Source: Chitinophagaceae bacterium (GTDB lineage: Bacteria > Bacteroidota > Bacteroidia > Chitinophagales > Chitinophagaceae). Taken from it: a stretch of 64,000 bases of DNA. This document shows, one piece after another, positions 25,366 through 35,446 of the stretch (positions are counted from its first letter, which is position 1; each line of letters begins with the position of its first letter). The DNA lies in assembly GCA_024707305.1 (NCBI GenBank), contig JANPZZ010000009.1, positions 248,001-312,000 of the forward strand, written 5' to 3'. The translations under genes were made by a program, and so were the position numbers. Below the pieces are notes generated by a model. That model saw nothing but the letters and a program-made list of their open reading frames with translations. It ran no database searches and was not told where the DNA came from.

Positions 25366-27018
25366 TTATTTTTTACGCAGGTTCGGGTGTGGAGGAGCAA
25401 CGGTGTTAGGACCGTCTTCGCCTTCGTTAGCACCACGGAGATCTACTGTATTGCAATCACCACCTTCGTTACCGTAGTTGAAGATGAAGCGGTCAGCGCT
25501 TACACCTTGCTCTTCTACGAGGTAAGAGATTACTTTATTTACATGATCCCAGCTCAACTGCTGTTCTTTTTTGTTGCTAGAGCAGTAACCTACTACAGCT
25601 ACTTTACACTCGGGATTGTTGCGCATGCGGCTTGCAACGGTTGCCAGTACCGCTTTCGCGTCATCAGTCAGAGCGTTGCTATTGTTACGGAAAGTAACGC
25701 TGGGCAGAGGTCCGAGAGTTGTAGCGCAATCATTTGCTTTTCTGTAACCTTCGAAGCAAGACTCATCAGGGCATGGACACTTACCTACGCCGTCTGCATC
25801 AACAGGCTGGCAATGTGTAGGAGTGATCAGTTCTTTGTCTTTATAGTCAGGTACACCGTCGCCATCAGTATCGCGGCTTACACCACGTGTGTCAACTGGT
25901 ACACCAGCAGGAGTTTGCTCCAGGTCAAATTGGTCAGGTACGCCGTCGCCATCGCTATCGTCCAGTACTGGTTTAGGCAGTTTCATCAGGCGAGGGTTGC
26001 GGATTTCGCTGTAAGCATAATCCAGTGGGTTCAACCACCACAGTGGTTCAACAGATTTTGCACCAATGTTGTAGTTCAAACCAAGTGACAGGAAGTTGTA
26101 AGAATCAGCATCAGGAGACAATGCAGCGTTACCGCCTGGATGCTCTTGCCATTGCTGACCATCCAACAGATCGTCCTTAACAATGGTGATACGATCTTCC
26201 AGTGCCAGGTTGAAACGGTTGCTCAATTTGAAAGCCATACCGAAACCGAAAGTAGCTGAAGGTCTGAAAGTGCTACCAAACAGTTTAGGACGGCGATCGC
26301 CATGATTTTGAGCGTCAGTTTCATATTTACCGTCAAGAACGTCTTTCAACGCCTTACGAGTGTCTTTACGTGATTTGTGCGTTCCCTGGGGGATGCTTGC
26401 GAAATCAGACTGGTAAGTATTACCGTTACCATTTAACAGGTCAAGCTTCGCATCGTAGATAGTTCCACCAAAACCAGCGATACCGTAGAAGTTAAAGCCA
26501 GTTTTAGATTTGTGGAAACGAACATTGTTCAGTGTGAAAATACCTTGCAAAGAAAGTTCCTGAACATTCGTTTTGTAGTTCATATAAACAGCATCACCGC
26601 CTGGTGCATAAGGATCGATATATCCTGCAGCCATCCAGGGAGTGTTTTTGTTAATATTCTCTGTCTGGCGCCAGCCGAGGCCTTTACCAGTTCCGTTCAT
26701 GTACTCCAAACGAAGTGAGAATACATATCCTAAAGCTTTTCTTACATGTAAACCCCATCCTAAGGTTGGGAAGATGGCGGGAACGTCACCGCTGATAGTG
26801 AAGGCACCAGCCTTAGCACCAATTTCCCACTGGTTGCGGGGCTTCGCGGGGAAGTTGTTAGTTCCATTCAAAAATTCGGTATGCTGAGGCATCCGCTTTG
26901 CGGGAACAACAGAAGAATCTGAAGGATCATAACTGCCAGCCGTTTTCACCTGGGCGAAGCTGTATGATGCCATCAGGCAGAATATACCTGCCAATAACAT
27001 GTACTTTTTGCTTACCAT
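25366..27018 (-). CDS. OmpA-family outer membrane protein with TSP3 repeats
   Basis: 550 residues. Signal peptide MVSKKYMLLAGIFCLMASYS with cleavage near SFAQ; an N-terminal barrel-like domain with strands ('LGWGLHVRKALGYVFSLRLE', 'FRPSATFGFGMAFKLSNRFN'); calcium-binding type-3 thrombospondin repeats 'DSDGDGVPDQFD' and 'DTDGDGVPDYKD'; a Cys-rich 'CPCPDESCFEGY' linker; and a C-terminal OmpA peptidoglycan-binding domain ('SNALTDDAKAVLATVASRM'). It links outer membrane and cell wall. Complete. Divergent from polyprenyl synthase with a 192-bp gap in which I see no other gene. Confidence 0.92.
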   Translation of the reverse strand: MVSKKYMLLAGIFCLMASYSFAQVKTAGSYDPSDSSVVPAKRMPQHTEFLNGTNNFPAKPRNQWEIGAKAGAFTISGDVPAIFPTLGWGLHVRKALGYVFSLRLEYMNGTGKGLGWRQTENINKNTPWMAAGYIDPYAPGGDAVYMNYKTNVQELSLQGIFTLNNVRFHKSKTGFNFYGIAGFGGTIYDAKLDLLNGNGNTYQSDFASIPQGTHKSRKDTRKALKDVLDGKYETDAQNHGDRRPKLFGSTFRPSATFGFGMAFKLSNRFNLALEDRITIVKDDLLDGQQWQEHPGGNAALSPDADSYNFLSLGLNYNIGAKSVEPLWWLNPLDYAYSEIRNPRLMKLPKPVLDDSDGDGVPDQFDLEQTPAGVPVDTRGVSRDTDGDGVPDYKDKELITPTHCQPVDADGVGKCPCPDESCFEGYRKANDCATTLGPLPSVTFRNNSNALTDDAKAVLATVASRMRNNPECKVAVVGYCSSNKKEQQLSWDHVNKVISYLVEEQGVSADRFIFNYGNEGGDCNTVDLRGANEGEDGPNTVAPPHPNLRKK

Positions 27019-27210
27019 AACTGAGGATTAAGATTTGACGATAACAATGTCCAAATAAAAGGCAAAAATAGGCTTTGCAAAAGAAATACCAAATTTTTGT
27101 GAAATTTATTCAGGTATATTGTTGCTATTTTTCAATTACTTAGTCAAAAAAAACGGGGAAAATGTTGCAACCTCGGGCATTAAATTTTTGTGCAGTAAAT
27201 TGCCGCATTT

Positions 27211-28175
27211 ATGAACCTCCCTGTACATCTTATCGATAAGGAGCTGAAGGAATTTGAATCCCGGTTCAGGGAGGCAGTTCGTAGTCAGACACCCCTGCTC
27301 GACCGCATTATGCGGTTCATTGTCAAGCGAAAAGGCAAACAGATGCGTCCCATGTTTGTGCTGCTTTCTGCCAAACTTTTTGGAGATGTCAGCGACCCCG
27401 GCTATCGCGCCGCATCCCTCGTTGAACTCCTCCATACGGCCACTTTGGTGCACGATGATGTGGTTGACGATAGCATGGAAAAGAAGGGGATTTTTTTCCT
27501 CGTATGCAATGTGGAAAGCCAAGGCAAATGTGCTGATCGGGGACTATTTGCTGGCAAAAGGGCTCCTGCTGTCCCTGGATAATAACGATTACCAGGTACT
27601 TCATATCCTCTCCGATGCCGTCAGGAAGATGAGCGAAGGCGAACTTTTACAACTCGAAAAGTCGCGCTCACTCAACCTGCGTGAAGATGTTTATTTCGAA
27701 ATTATCCGGAATAAAACCGCCTCCCTCCTCGCCTCCGCATGTGCTGCCGGCGCCTGGTCAGCGTCAAAAGACGAGACAATTACCGAAAAAATGCGCCAGT
27801 TTGGGGAAAAAGCCGGTATTGCTTTCCAGATAAAAGACGACCTTTTCGATTATTCCAGCGACAATGTGGGCAAACCCACAGGGAATGATATCAAAGAAAA
27901 AAAACTCACCCTCCCGCTAATCTATACACTTAATAAAGTAGATAAGAATACCCGTAGACAACTCATCCAGATACTAAAACATAAAAACAAAGACCGCGAA
28001 AAAGTAAACTGGGTCATTGAACAGGTGAAAATGGCAGGTGGCATTGATTATACGGTAGAAAAAAATGAACGATTATAAACAGGAAGCCATTGACATTTTA
28101 CACCAGTTCCCCGATAGCGATGTCAGAAAAGGACTTGAAGATATGGTGAGGTATATAACGGAGAGAAAATACTAG
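27211..28175 (+). CDS. polyprenyl diphosphate synthase (two indels)
   Basis: After removing one A from the A4 run at 27479-27482 and one from A7 at 28059-28065 the product has 320 residues, normal for the family. The first Asp-rich motif reads 'LVHDDVVDDSME', and 'RRGFFSSYAMWKAKANVLIG' follows only after correction. The second motif is 'FQIKDDLFDYSSDN'. The restored C-terminus ends 'DMVRYITERKY'. It condenses isopentenyl units into the long side chain of menaquinone; chain length is not predictable. The visible pieces are frames 27211-27582 and 27254-28078. The ATG at 27211 fits the family N-terminus. A word repeat starts right at the stop. Confidence 0.9.
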
Positions 28176-28345
28176 AGAGAGAGAAATATGGAAATGAGGA
28201 AATGAGAAAATGCGAGAGAAATATGGAAATGAGGAAATGTGATAGAGAAATATGGAAATATGGAAATGAGAAAATGTGAAAATGCTTCCAGGGTTAACCG
28301 CATTTGTACATTATCACATTTACACATTTCCACATTTACACATTT
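28176..28345. repeat. family A word repeat with inverted arms
   Basis: The left arm 28176-28284 (GGAAATGA, GGAAATGT, GAAAATGT words, with GAGAGAAATAT variants) starts at the polyprenyl synthase stop codon. The right arm 28309-28345 is the complement (CACATTTA, CACATTTC). The core 28285-28308 contains CCAGGGTTAACC and no words. recJ begins 48 bp later. Confidence 0.8.
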
Positions 28346-28392
28346 TCTTTTGCTGTTTGCCGATTAAAAATATATTACAAAAATTATAGCCC

Positions 28393-30105
28393 ATGAAGAG
28401 ATGGCGCGTATTGCCTGTGGATAATGAGAAAAAAAGGGTTGCTGCACGAATCATTAAAAATAAATCCCCTGCTCTGCCAGTTGCTGGTGCAGCGCGGTAT
28501 CGATACTTACGATAAAGCATTTCGCTTTTTTCGTCCTTCACTCGACGAATTGCATGATCCCTGGCTGATGAAAGACATGCAAAAGGCCGTTGATCGAATC
28601 ATACATGCTTTTAACAACAACGAACGGATACTGGTGTTTGGCGACTATGATGTAGATGGTACTACCGCCGTTGCCAGCTTTTATTCTTTTCTCAAACAAA
28701 TCCATCAACCAGTTGAATTCTATATACCACATCGCTACCGCGAAGGATATGGCGTAAGTAAGGCGGGAATTGATTTTGCTGGCGATAATGATTTTACACT
28801 TATTGTTTCTTTAGACTGTGGTATAAAATCGGCGGAACTTATTGCCTATGCACGCGAAAAGGGGATTGATTTCATTGTCTGCGATCACCACTTACCCGAC
28901 GACCAGCTTCCACCTGCAGTTGCGATTTTAAATCCGAAACAATCGGATTGTGAATATCCGTATAAAGAACTCTGCGGATGTGGAGTTGGATTTAAACTGA
29001 TGCAGGCGCTTGCCGACCGGTTGTCGCTGCCAGCAACGTCGTACCTGCAATATCTCGATCTTGTGGCAACAGCCATCGCTGCAGATATCGTTCCCATTAC
29101 CGGTGAAAACAGGATCCTTGCTCTTCATGGCTTGAAGAAAGCAAATGAAAATCCGAACAATGGCATCAAAGCGCTTTGCGAATTGAGCGGATTGAAACCC
29201 GAACAACCATTGCATATCCATAATCTCGTGTTCATGATTGCACCACGCGTTAATGCCGCTGGCCGAATGGATGATGCACGTAAAGCGGTTGAAATGTTTG
29301 TGGCACATTCGAAAGAAGAAGCCATGAAATATGCGGAAATGTTGCATAGCGACAACAGTGAACGAAAAGAGGCAGATTCCAGCATTACACAGGAAGCACT
29401 TGAACTCATCCGCACAACTGCCGAATGGGCCGAATGTAAATCAACCGTTTTATTTCAACCGCACTGGCATAAAGGCGTTGTGGGCATTGTTGCTTCAAGA
29501 GTGATCGAACATTATTACCGCCCGACCATCGTACTTACACAATCGGGCGAATACGCAGCTGGTAGTGCACGCAGTGTTCCCGGTTTCAATTTATACGAAG
29601 CAATACATGCATGCCGTGAACATCTTGTAGGATATGGCGGACATTTTGCAGCAGCGGGTATGACGCTGGAACTTTCACAAGTGGATGCCTTCCGAAAAAG
29701 TTTGAAGAGGTTGTTGCCGCCAGCATCACACCTGAATTGTTGATTCCGGAAATTGTGATAGATGCAGAGATAAAGTTTTCAGACATCACCTGGACATTCT
29801 ACAATATCCTTTGCCAGATGGAACCTTTTGGGCCGGAAAATGACCGTCCCACATTCCTCGCAAAAAACGTAACCGATACCGGCGAATCAAGAATTCTGAA
29901 AGAGCAACATCTGCGCGTGTGTCTGCGCCAGGGAAATCATGTTTACACAGGAATCGGATTCGGGATGGCTGAAAAATTTCAACTACTCGCCGATCGACAA
30001 CCCGTTGATGTAGTATTCAAACTCGATGTGAATGAATGGAGGGACACTAAATCGCTTCAGCTTCGTTTAATCGACATTAAAAAATCTTCGTCCACTGAAG
30101 CTTAG
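28393..30105 (+). CDS. recJ: single-stranded-DNA exonuclease RecJ (two indels)
   Basis: Start ATG at 28393 (MKRWRVLPVDNEKKGLLHES) appears only after removing one A from the A7 run at 28429-28435. Adding one A to the A5 run at 29695-29699 joins the two further frames, giving 570 residues, the usual size. DHH-family motifs: 'VFGDYDVDGTTAVASF' (motif I), 'LDCGIKS' (motif II), 'VCDHHLPDDQLPPA' (motif III, DHH), and the DHHA1 domain with 'GGHFAAAGMTLE'. RecJ degrades single-stranded DNA 5' to 3' in recombinational and mismatch repair. Uncorrected frames are 28424-29743 and 29737-30105. Confidence 0.93.
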
Positions 30106-30150
30106 CCGGTTGTTGATCCTCTACAAATAATCATTACCAGGCATTGAATT

Positions 30151-30184
30151 TCTCAGCTCGTAGTTTTACGATGAGAGATTTTTA
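30151..30184 (+). terminator. probable intrinsic terminator after recJ
   Basis: TCTCA-GC-TCGTA / TACGA-TGAGA stem with a GC bulge around GTTTT, followed by GATTTTTAT. Confidence 0.6.
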
Positions 30185-30289
30185 TCATGTTTTTTCCATA
30201 GCTTAGGCCAACCAATATCTTCGGGCAACGGTTAGTCGCAGCAGGTTTCACCTGCTTATTTTATCCTCCAGTAATCAACCAATCAATAT

Positions 30290-33200
30290 ATGAGAAAGCT
30301 CTACACGGCGTTCCTCCTGGTATTGTCGGCTCTATTGGGACAGTATCAGGCTTCCTCGCAGGTTGTCATCAGCCAGGTATACGGTGGCGGTGGCAATAGT
30401 GGCGCGTTTTACAAAAATGATTTTATTGAATTATTTAATCGCGGAACCGAACCGGTAAATATTAACGGATGGTCGGTGCAATATGCATCCGCTGCCGGAA
30501 CAAGCTGGCAGGTAACATCGCTTACGGGCGTATTGCAACCCGGGCAGTATTACCTGGTGCAGGAAGCTGCCGGTGCAAACCCCGATGCAGCCGATCTCCC
30601 TACGGCTGATGCAGTAGGAGCCATCAACATGTCGGGAACCGCGGGTAAAGTTGCGCTCGTTGCCAACAGCACGCCTCTTACCATTGCCTGTCCAACCTCC
30701 GATGCTTATGTAGACTTTGTAGGATTTGGCACCACAGCCAACTGCTTTGAGGGTGGTGGTCGCACTCCGGCGCCTTCTAACGCCAATGCTGTTTTCCGCG
30801 GAGGAAACGGTTGTGATGATACGGACAACAACAATAACGACTTTACAGCAGCTCCCGCTGCACCGCGCAATACAGCTACAACACTGGCTCCATGTACCGC
30901 TGTTCCGCCTACGCCACTTATAAACGTAGCGCCAGGTAACAATGGCGCAGAGCCCGGAACAAATGGCTCGTTTATCATTTCAGCCACCACCGCAATTCCC
31001 CCAGGTGGCATAATGGTCTTCTACACACTGTCTGGCACAGCACAAGCCGGATCAGACTATACAGATATGTATAACGGGATAGTTCCCCTGAATGGCGGAA
31101 GCTCAACCATAATTACCATTAGTGTTGTTGACGACAACTTGTTTGAACCAACGGAAACTGTCCAGATCACGCTTACATCGGTTTCGCCGGGTTTCTCTCT
31201 CGGTGCAACAACGGCCACAATCAACATCTTTGATGATGATGTACCCGAAGCATTGCCACTGGTGACCACATACAACCAGAACTTCAACATACTTCCCGTT
31301 ACAGGCACTAACCAGACTTGGGAAAATAACCTGACGATACCGGGCTGGTATTCGAGCCGCACCGCCATCAATGCCGGAAACGGTTCAAGCAATACCGGCG
31401 CCCTGTACAGCTTTGGTGAAAATGGTTCAACCGACCGTGCGCTCGGTTCAATAGGATCTGGCAGCACCGGCACAGTTTATTATGGTGTAAGGTTCCAAAA
31501 CAATACAGGTGGCCCCATCCATGCGTTGCGAATTGAATACAAAGGTGAACAATGGAGAAATGGTGGGAATGCAACGCCGCATACAGCTGGTTTTGCTTAT
31601 CAAACAGGTGGAACGATCACTTCTTTAACAGATGGTGTATGGACAGCCGTTCCCGAACTGGGCTTTACCGGGCCTGTTGCTACCACTACTGCAGCAGCAT
31701 TGAATGGTAACGAACTGGGAACTAACGCAACGATGGTTGCATACACAATCACAGGTTTGAATATTCCTGCTGGCGACGAGATATTCATTCGTTGGGATGA
31801 CCCTGATCATAGCGGTTCTGATCATGGTCTGGCAATTGATGACTTCTTCATTGAAGCCAACCCCGTTGATGAAGACCCACCAGCGATTACTGCATTATCT
31901 CCCAACAACAATGCAACCAATATCGCTACCAACACCAGCCTGAGTATTTCTTTTAATGAAACAATTCAGAAAGGCAGCGGTGAAATCAGACTGCGTCTTG
32001 TTGCAGATAACTCAGTTGTACAAAGCTGGGATATAAATAGCAGCAGTGTACAGTTGAGCGGTAATCAAATTAGCTGGACAGCCTCTGCGCTCGCTGTTAA
32101 TACTGCATTCTATGTGGAATGGGATGAAGGTGTCGTAAAAGACATGTCAGGCAATAATCTTCCTGCTACAAGTGGTGCGAGTGTGTGGACATTTACAACC
32201 GGCACCACATTCTTCCTCGCCGACTTCAATAATTGCGGAACTAATCTTTCAGATGGATTTACGCAATACAGTGCGGTAGGTGATGTAGTTTGGGCGTGTA
32301 CGCCATTTGGACGTGATCCGAATGAGCCTGCCGGTACAGCGGCTTATCCCACCGGTGTGCAGATCAACGGGTTTGCGAATGGAACCAATACGCCAAATGT
32401 GGATTGGTTGATTAGTCCTTCATTCGATCTTACTGGAACAACTTATCCATTGCTTTCTTTCTGGAGTCGCGTGGCATTTAACGGAGCACCGTTGCAATTG
32501 AAAGTTTCTACAGATTATAACGGCGGCGATCCCGCATCTGCAACATGGCATGACCTGAATGGTCGTTTCCCGCAGATTGGTTCTAATATCTGGACGCTAT
32601 CGGAGAACATCAATCTTTCAGCTTATAAAGCAAGCAATGTCCATATTGCATGGGTTTATACCTCATCGGATGAAGATGGTGCGCGTTGGACACTTGATGA
32701 TGTTAGCCTGGCTAACTCGCCTGTGCCGCCTCCGCCAAGTTTGACCATCAGCACGAGCGATATCAACTTCGCATATGTTGCTGCGGGCAGCAGTGGCACC
32801 AGAAGCTTTGTGCTTACAGGAAATGACCTCACCGATGGATTTACACTGACATCAACGACTAACTTCATGTTGTCGAAAAATGGTAGTGAATATGGTCCCT
32901 CAATTCAATACTCGCTGGGCGAAGCCAATAACCAGCCCCTACAGGTATGGGTAGCTTTTGCTCCGGCACAACAAAATCAGAACTTCACTGGAAAGATCAC
33001 TATTACCGGATCTGGACTGGAAGATTCAGTAAGCCTACAGGGTACAACCATCGATCCGCTGACTACCCTTGAAGTAGTGAACTGGAACATTGAATGGTTT
33101 GGCAGTCCGGGCAATGGCCCCGTCAATGATGCACAACAGGAACAAAACGTTCGCACCATCCTGCAGAATATCAATGCCGATGTTTATGCACTGGTTGAGA

Positions 33201-34879
33201 TAGTTGATGAAGCACGTTTGGCTTCGGTAGTGAGCCAGATGCCGGGATATGCGTATGTGATTAGTGATTTTGGATCACACACCAACCCCTACTCTTCATC
33301 GAGCAGCACACTGGGCGAAGCACAAAAGCTGGCATTTATTTATAAAACATCTGTGCTGTCGGATATTACAGCCGATCCTTTGTTGTCAATCGGTATTAAT
33401 TCTCCCGAAGATGCAGCCAGCGCAAACTATAATTACTGGTCGAGTGGTCGCTATCCTTATATGCTAACAGCCAATGTATCGCTCAATTGCGCAACTACGC
33501 GTGTAAGATTTGTACTTGTGCATGCCAAAGCCAATACATCGCCCACTGCCACTTCATACGATCGCAGGAAAAATGGGGCTGATGCATTGTATGCAAAACT
33601 AAATGCAGATTATCCAGATGATCGGATTATCATTCTCGGCGATTTCAACGATGATCTTGATCAGTCGATTACAGCAGGCTTTACCACTACCAGCTGGGAT
33701 AGTTTTGTAAATGATACAGAAAACTTCAGTGCTATTACACTCCCACTGAGCCTCGCCGGCAAGAAATCGACTGTTGCTTACAACGACATCATCGACCATG
33801 TGGTGATCTCGAACGAGTTGGTGCCGTATTACATGCCTGGAACGGCAACCGTGTTGAACGATGTAACAAGTCTGGTATCGAACTATGGCAACAGTACATC
33901 TGACCACTATCCGGTGTTCAGCCGTTTCATGATTCCTAATTCTAATCCGCCATTCATTTCTAACTGCCAACCTGAAATTGCATTGTGTTACCGTGCTGAT
34001 GGCCAGTATGAACTGCCGGTATTACTTGCAACTGACGATTGCAGTGAATCTGTGAGCTATAGCTATGTAATTAGTGGTGCAACACAACGCTCAGGATCCA
34101 CTAACAATGCCAGTGGAAACTTTGAACCTGGAACAAGCACAATTGTATGGACCGTTTCAGATTCCTGGGGTAATATTTCTACCTGCACTACAAGTGTTAC
34201 CGTTGCCCCCGTACCGATCGTTACCATCCCTGATGCGTATGCGTTACCGAGCGGTACATCGGCTAATACAGTTTACATTGGCTATGCACCTGCATCTTCG
34301 TTGACGCTGGAAGCTAATGTTGCCGGCGGCAACAGCAGTTACAGTTTTAGCTGGTCGACCGGATCTTTAAGCAATAGTGTAACCGTATCGCCCATTACCA
34401 ATACGAACTATACAGTTTCTGTAACAGATGCAAATGGTTGTGTGGGTACAGCCAGCAAGCAGGTTATTGTGAAAGATATCCGCGCAGGTAACAACAACAA
34501 TAAGGTTGTGATCTGTAAGCTCGCTGGTAAAAAATACCAAACGCTTGAGGTTGCTGCTCCTGCAGTACCAGCGCATCTTGCCAATGGCGGATACCTGGGC
34601 GCATGCGAAGATGCTTCAGCTCCGGCGGCTGCACGCCTGGATGTAGCGGCACAACCTAACCCATCATCCAGTCAGTTCACCATCCGCCTCAACGGTGGGG
34701 AATCTGGCAAACCTGTAAGCCTCAAAGTGATGAACCTTTATGGCCAGGTGATTGAGCAGAAACAGGGACTGGTACCCGGACAAACGGTAACGCTCGGAGC
34801 AAACTACCACAACGGTACTTACTTCGTGGAAGTGATACAGGGAGGACAACGGGTGACAGTGACGGTGATTAAAATTTAA
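30290..34879 (+). CDS. large secreted multidomain protein with nuclease-like domain and T9SS type A tail
   Basis: 1529 residues, intact despite its size. Order: signal peptide (cleavage after SSQ, about residue 24); lamin-tail domain ('SQVYGGGGNSGAFYKNDFIE', ending near residue 200); Calx-beta-like repeat ('GSDYTDMYNGIVPLNGG'); an adhesion region; Big_5-like Ig domain ('PPAITALSPNNNATNIAT'); choice-of-anchor-like domain; an endonuclease/exonuclease/phosphatase domain with 'LEVVNWNIEWFG', 'IIILGDFNDDLD' and 'TSDHYPVFSRF'; HYR-like and Cys-containing linkers; and a C-terminal T9SS type A sorting domain ('QPNPSSSQFTIRLNGGE', 'NGTYFVEVIQGGQRVTVTVI'). It is predicted to be exported through T9SS and attached to the cell surface as a DNase or phosphoesterase. 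Substrate unknown. Confidence 0.85.
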   Translation: MRKLYTAFLLVLSALLGQYQASSQVVISQVYGGGGNSGAFYKNDFIELFNRGTEPVNINGWSVQYASAAGTSWQVTSLTGVLQPGQYYLVQEAAGANPDAADLPTADAVGAINMSGTAGKVALVANSTPLTIACPTSDAYVDFVGFGTTANCFEGGGRTPAPSNANAVFRGGNGCDDTDNNNNDFTAAPAAPRNTATTLAPCTAVPPTPLINVAPGNNGAEPGTNGSFIISATTAIPPGGIMVFYTLSGTAQAGSDYTDMYNGIVPLNGGSSTIITISVVDDNLFEPTETVQITLTSVSPGFSLGATTATINIFDDDVPEALPLVTTYNQNFNILPVTGTNQTWENNLTIPGWYSSRTAINAGNGSSNTGALYSFGENGSTDRALGSIGSGSTGTVYYGVRFQNNTGGPIHALRIEYKGEQWRNGGNATPHTAGFAYQTGGTITSLTDGVWTAVPELGFTGPVATTTAAALNGNELGTNATMVAYTITGLNIPAGDEIFIRWDDPDHSGSDHGLAIDDFFIEANPVDEDPPAITALSPNNNATNIATNTSLSISFNETIQKGSGEIRLRLVADNSVVQSWDINSSSVQLSGNQISWTASALAVNTAFYVEWDEGVVKDMSGNNLPATSGASVWTFTTGTTFFLADFNNCGTNLSDGFTQYSAVGDVVWACTPFGRDPNEPAGTAAYPTGVQINGFANGTNTPNVDWLISPSFDLTGTTYPLLSFWSRVAFNGAPLQLKVSTDYNGGDPASATWHDLNGRFPQIGSNIWTLSENINLSAYKASNVHIAWVYTSSDEDGARWTLDDVSLANSPVPPPPSLTISTSDINFAYVAAGSSGTRSFVLTGNDLTDGFTLTSTTNFMLSKNGSEYGPSIQYSLGEANNQPLQVWVAFAPAQQNQNFTGKITITGSGLEDSVSLQGTTIDPLTTLEVVNWNIEWFGSPGNGPVNDAQQEQNVRTILQNINADVYALVEIVDEARLASVVSQMPGYAYVISDFGSHTNPYSSSSSTLGEAQKLAFIYKTSVLSDITADPLLSIGINSPEDAASANYNYWSSGRYPYMLTANVSLNCATTRVRFVLVHAKANTSPTATSYDRRKNGADALYAKLNADYPDDRIIILGDFNDDLDQSITAGFTTTSWDSFVNDTENFSAITLPLSLAGKKSTVAYNDIIDHVVISNELVPYYMPGTATVLNDVTSLVSNYGNSTSDHYPVFSRFMIPNSNPPFISNCQPEIALCYRADGQYELPVLLATDDCSESVSYSYVISGATQRSGSTNNASGNFEPGTSTIVWTVSDSWGNISTCTTSVTVAPVPIVTIPDAYALPSGTSANTVYIGYAPASSLTLEANVAGGNSSYSFSWSTGSLSNSVTVSPITNTNYTVSVTDANGCVGTASKQVIVKDIRAGNNNNKVVICKLAGKKYQTLEVAAPAVPAHLANGGYLGACEDASAPAAARLDVAAQPNPSSSQFTIRLNGGESGKPVSLKVMNLYGQVIEQKQGLVPGQTVTLGANYHNGTYFVEVIQGGQRVTVTVIKI

Positions 34880-34890
34880 ATGCCGTGACG

Positions 34891-34938
34891 TGAGAGAAAA
34901 TGTGGAAATGAGAAAATGAGAAAATGAGAAAATGTGGA
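34891..34938. repeat. family A word repeat, single arm after the T9SS nuclease gene
   Basis: Purine-rich GAAAATGT/GGAAATGA words starting 12 bp after the stop codon, in the sense orientation of the gene. Confidence 0.75.
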
Positions 34939-34969
34939 AGAGCTCTTACATTGTTTTAATAACTGAAAG

Positions 34970-35050
34970 ACTCTTGCGCGTTCATTAACGCTGATAAGAT
35001 CTCGGCGTGCTCTGCGAGACCTCGGCGGGCTCTGCGTGAAAAAAATGCGT
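34970..35050. repeat. family D word repeat
   Basis: Related words around CTCTGCGTG: CTCTTGCGCG, TCTCGGCGTGC, TCTGCGAGACC, TCGGCGGGC, TCTGCGTG. The period is about 9-10 nt and less regular than in families A-C. Confidence 0.55.
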
Positions 35051-35070
35051 GAGACGTCAACCCAGAATAT

Positions 35071-35100
35071 AAAAAAAGCAGCCTTCGGGCTGCTTTTTTT
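35071..35100 (+). terminator. intrinsic terminator with TTCG tetraloop
   Basis: AAAAAAAGCAGCC-TTCG-GGCTGCTTTTTTT, a perfect 13-bp stem. Active on both strands. It ends transcription from the T9SS gene 191 bp after its stop. Confidence 0.9.
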
Positions 35101-35106
35101 ATAATC

Positions 35107-35287
35107 AATGAGGAAATATGTAAATAGGGCAATGTGAAAACATGGGACGTTTAAACCGTGAAAGTTGTCATTCAGGCCAGGGGATTATTTGTCTCAATCC
35201 CCCCCATCTCCCCCTCCCCCATCCACCATCCTCCATCCCCCATCCACCCTCCTCCATCCCCCCATCCCCCATCTTCTTTCCCCCTTT
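35107..35287. repeat. mixed block: family A purine arm, core, family B pyrimidine arm
   Basis: The A arm is 35107-35143 (GAGGAAATATGTAAATAGGG). The core is 35144-35197. The B arm is 35198-35287 (CCATCCACCATCC, CCCATCCACC). The two arms belong to different word families yet keep the purine-then-pyrimidine order. Ends just upstream of the rpsF promoter. Confidence 0.7.
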
Positions 35288-35314
35288 CCACATTATTCTC
35301 ATCTTTTTTTTTCC

Positions 35315-35322
35315 TACTTTTG
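35315..35322 (+). promoter_or_regulatory. candidate -7 element of the rpsF operon
   Basis: TACTTTTG matches TAnnTTTG. It would give a leader of about 118 nt to the rpsF ATG, with a hairpin AAATCTG/CAGATTT at 35330-35349. No -33 element was found with confidence. Confidence 0.45.
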
Positions 35323-35446
35323 CTGCCCCAAATCTGTATTCGCAGATTTTCTGGTCTTTCGGGACTGGAATCCACTGGGAGAAAATCGAATTTTTAACCG
35401 TCTGAAGTGTTTGATTATCAAACGCAAAGGCAAAAAAAAGAGGTAA

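Noticed and set aside
28176-28345. Possible CRISPR array because of regular repeats
   Set aside because: The words are 8 nt and degenerate, there are no unique spacers of constant length and no cas genes in the window.
27479-29699. Programmed frameshifting in polyprenyl synthase and recJ
   Set aside because: Such slippage in many unrelated genes at ordinary A runs, with both insertions and deletions and no stimulatory structure, is better explained by sequencing errors.
35142-35446. Three overlapping frames rich in Pro, Ser and His before rpsF
   Set aside because: Product of the pyrimidine-rich family B repeat and leader.
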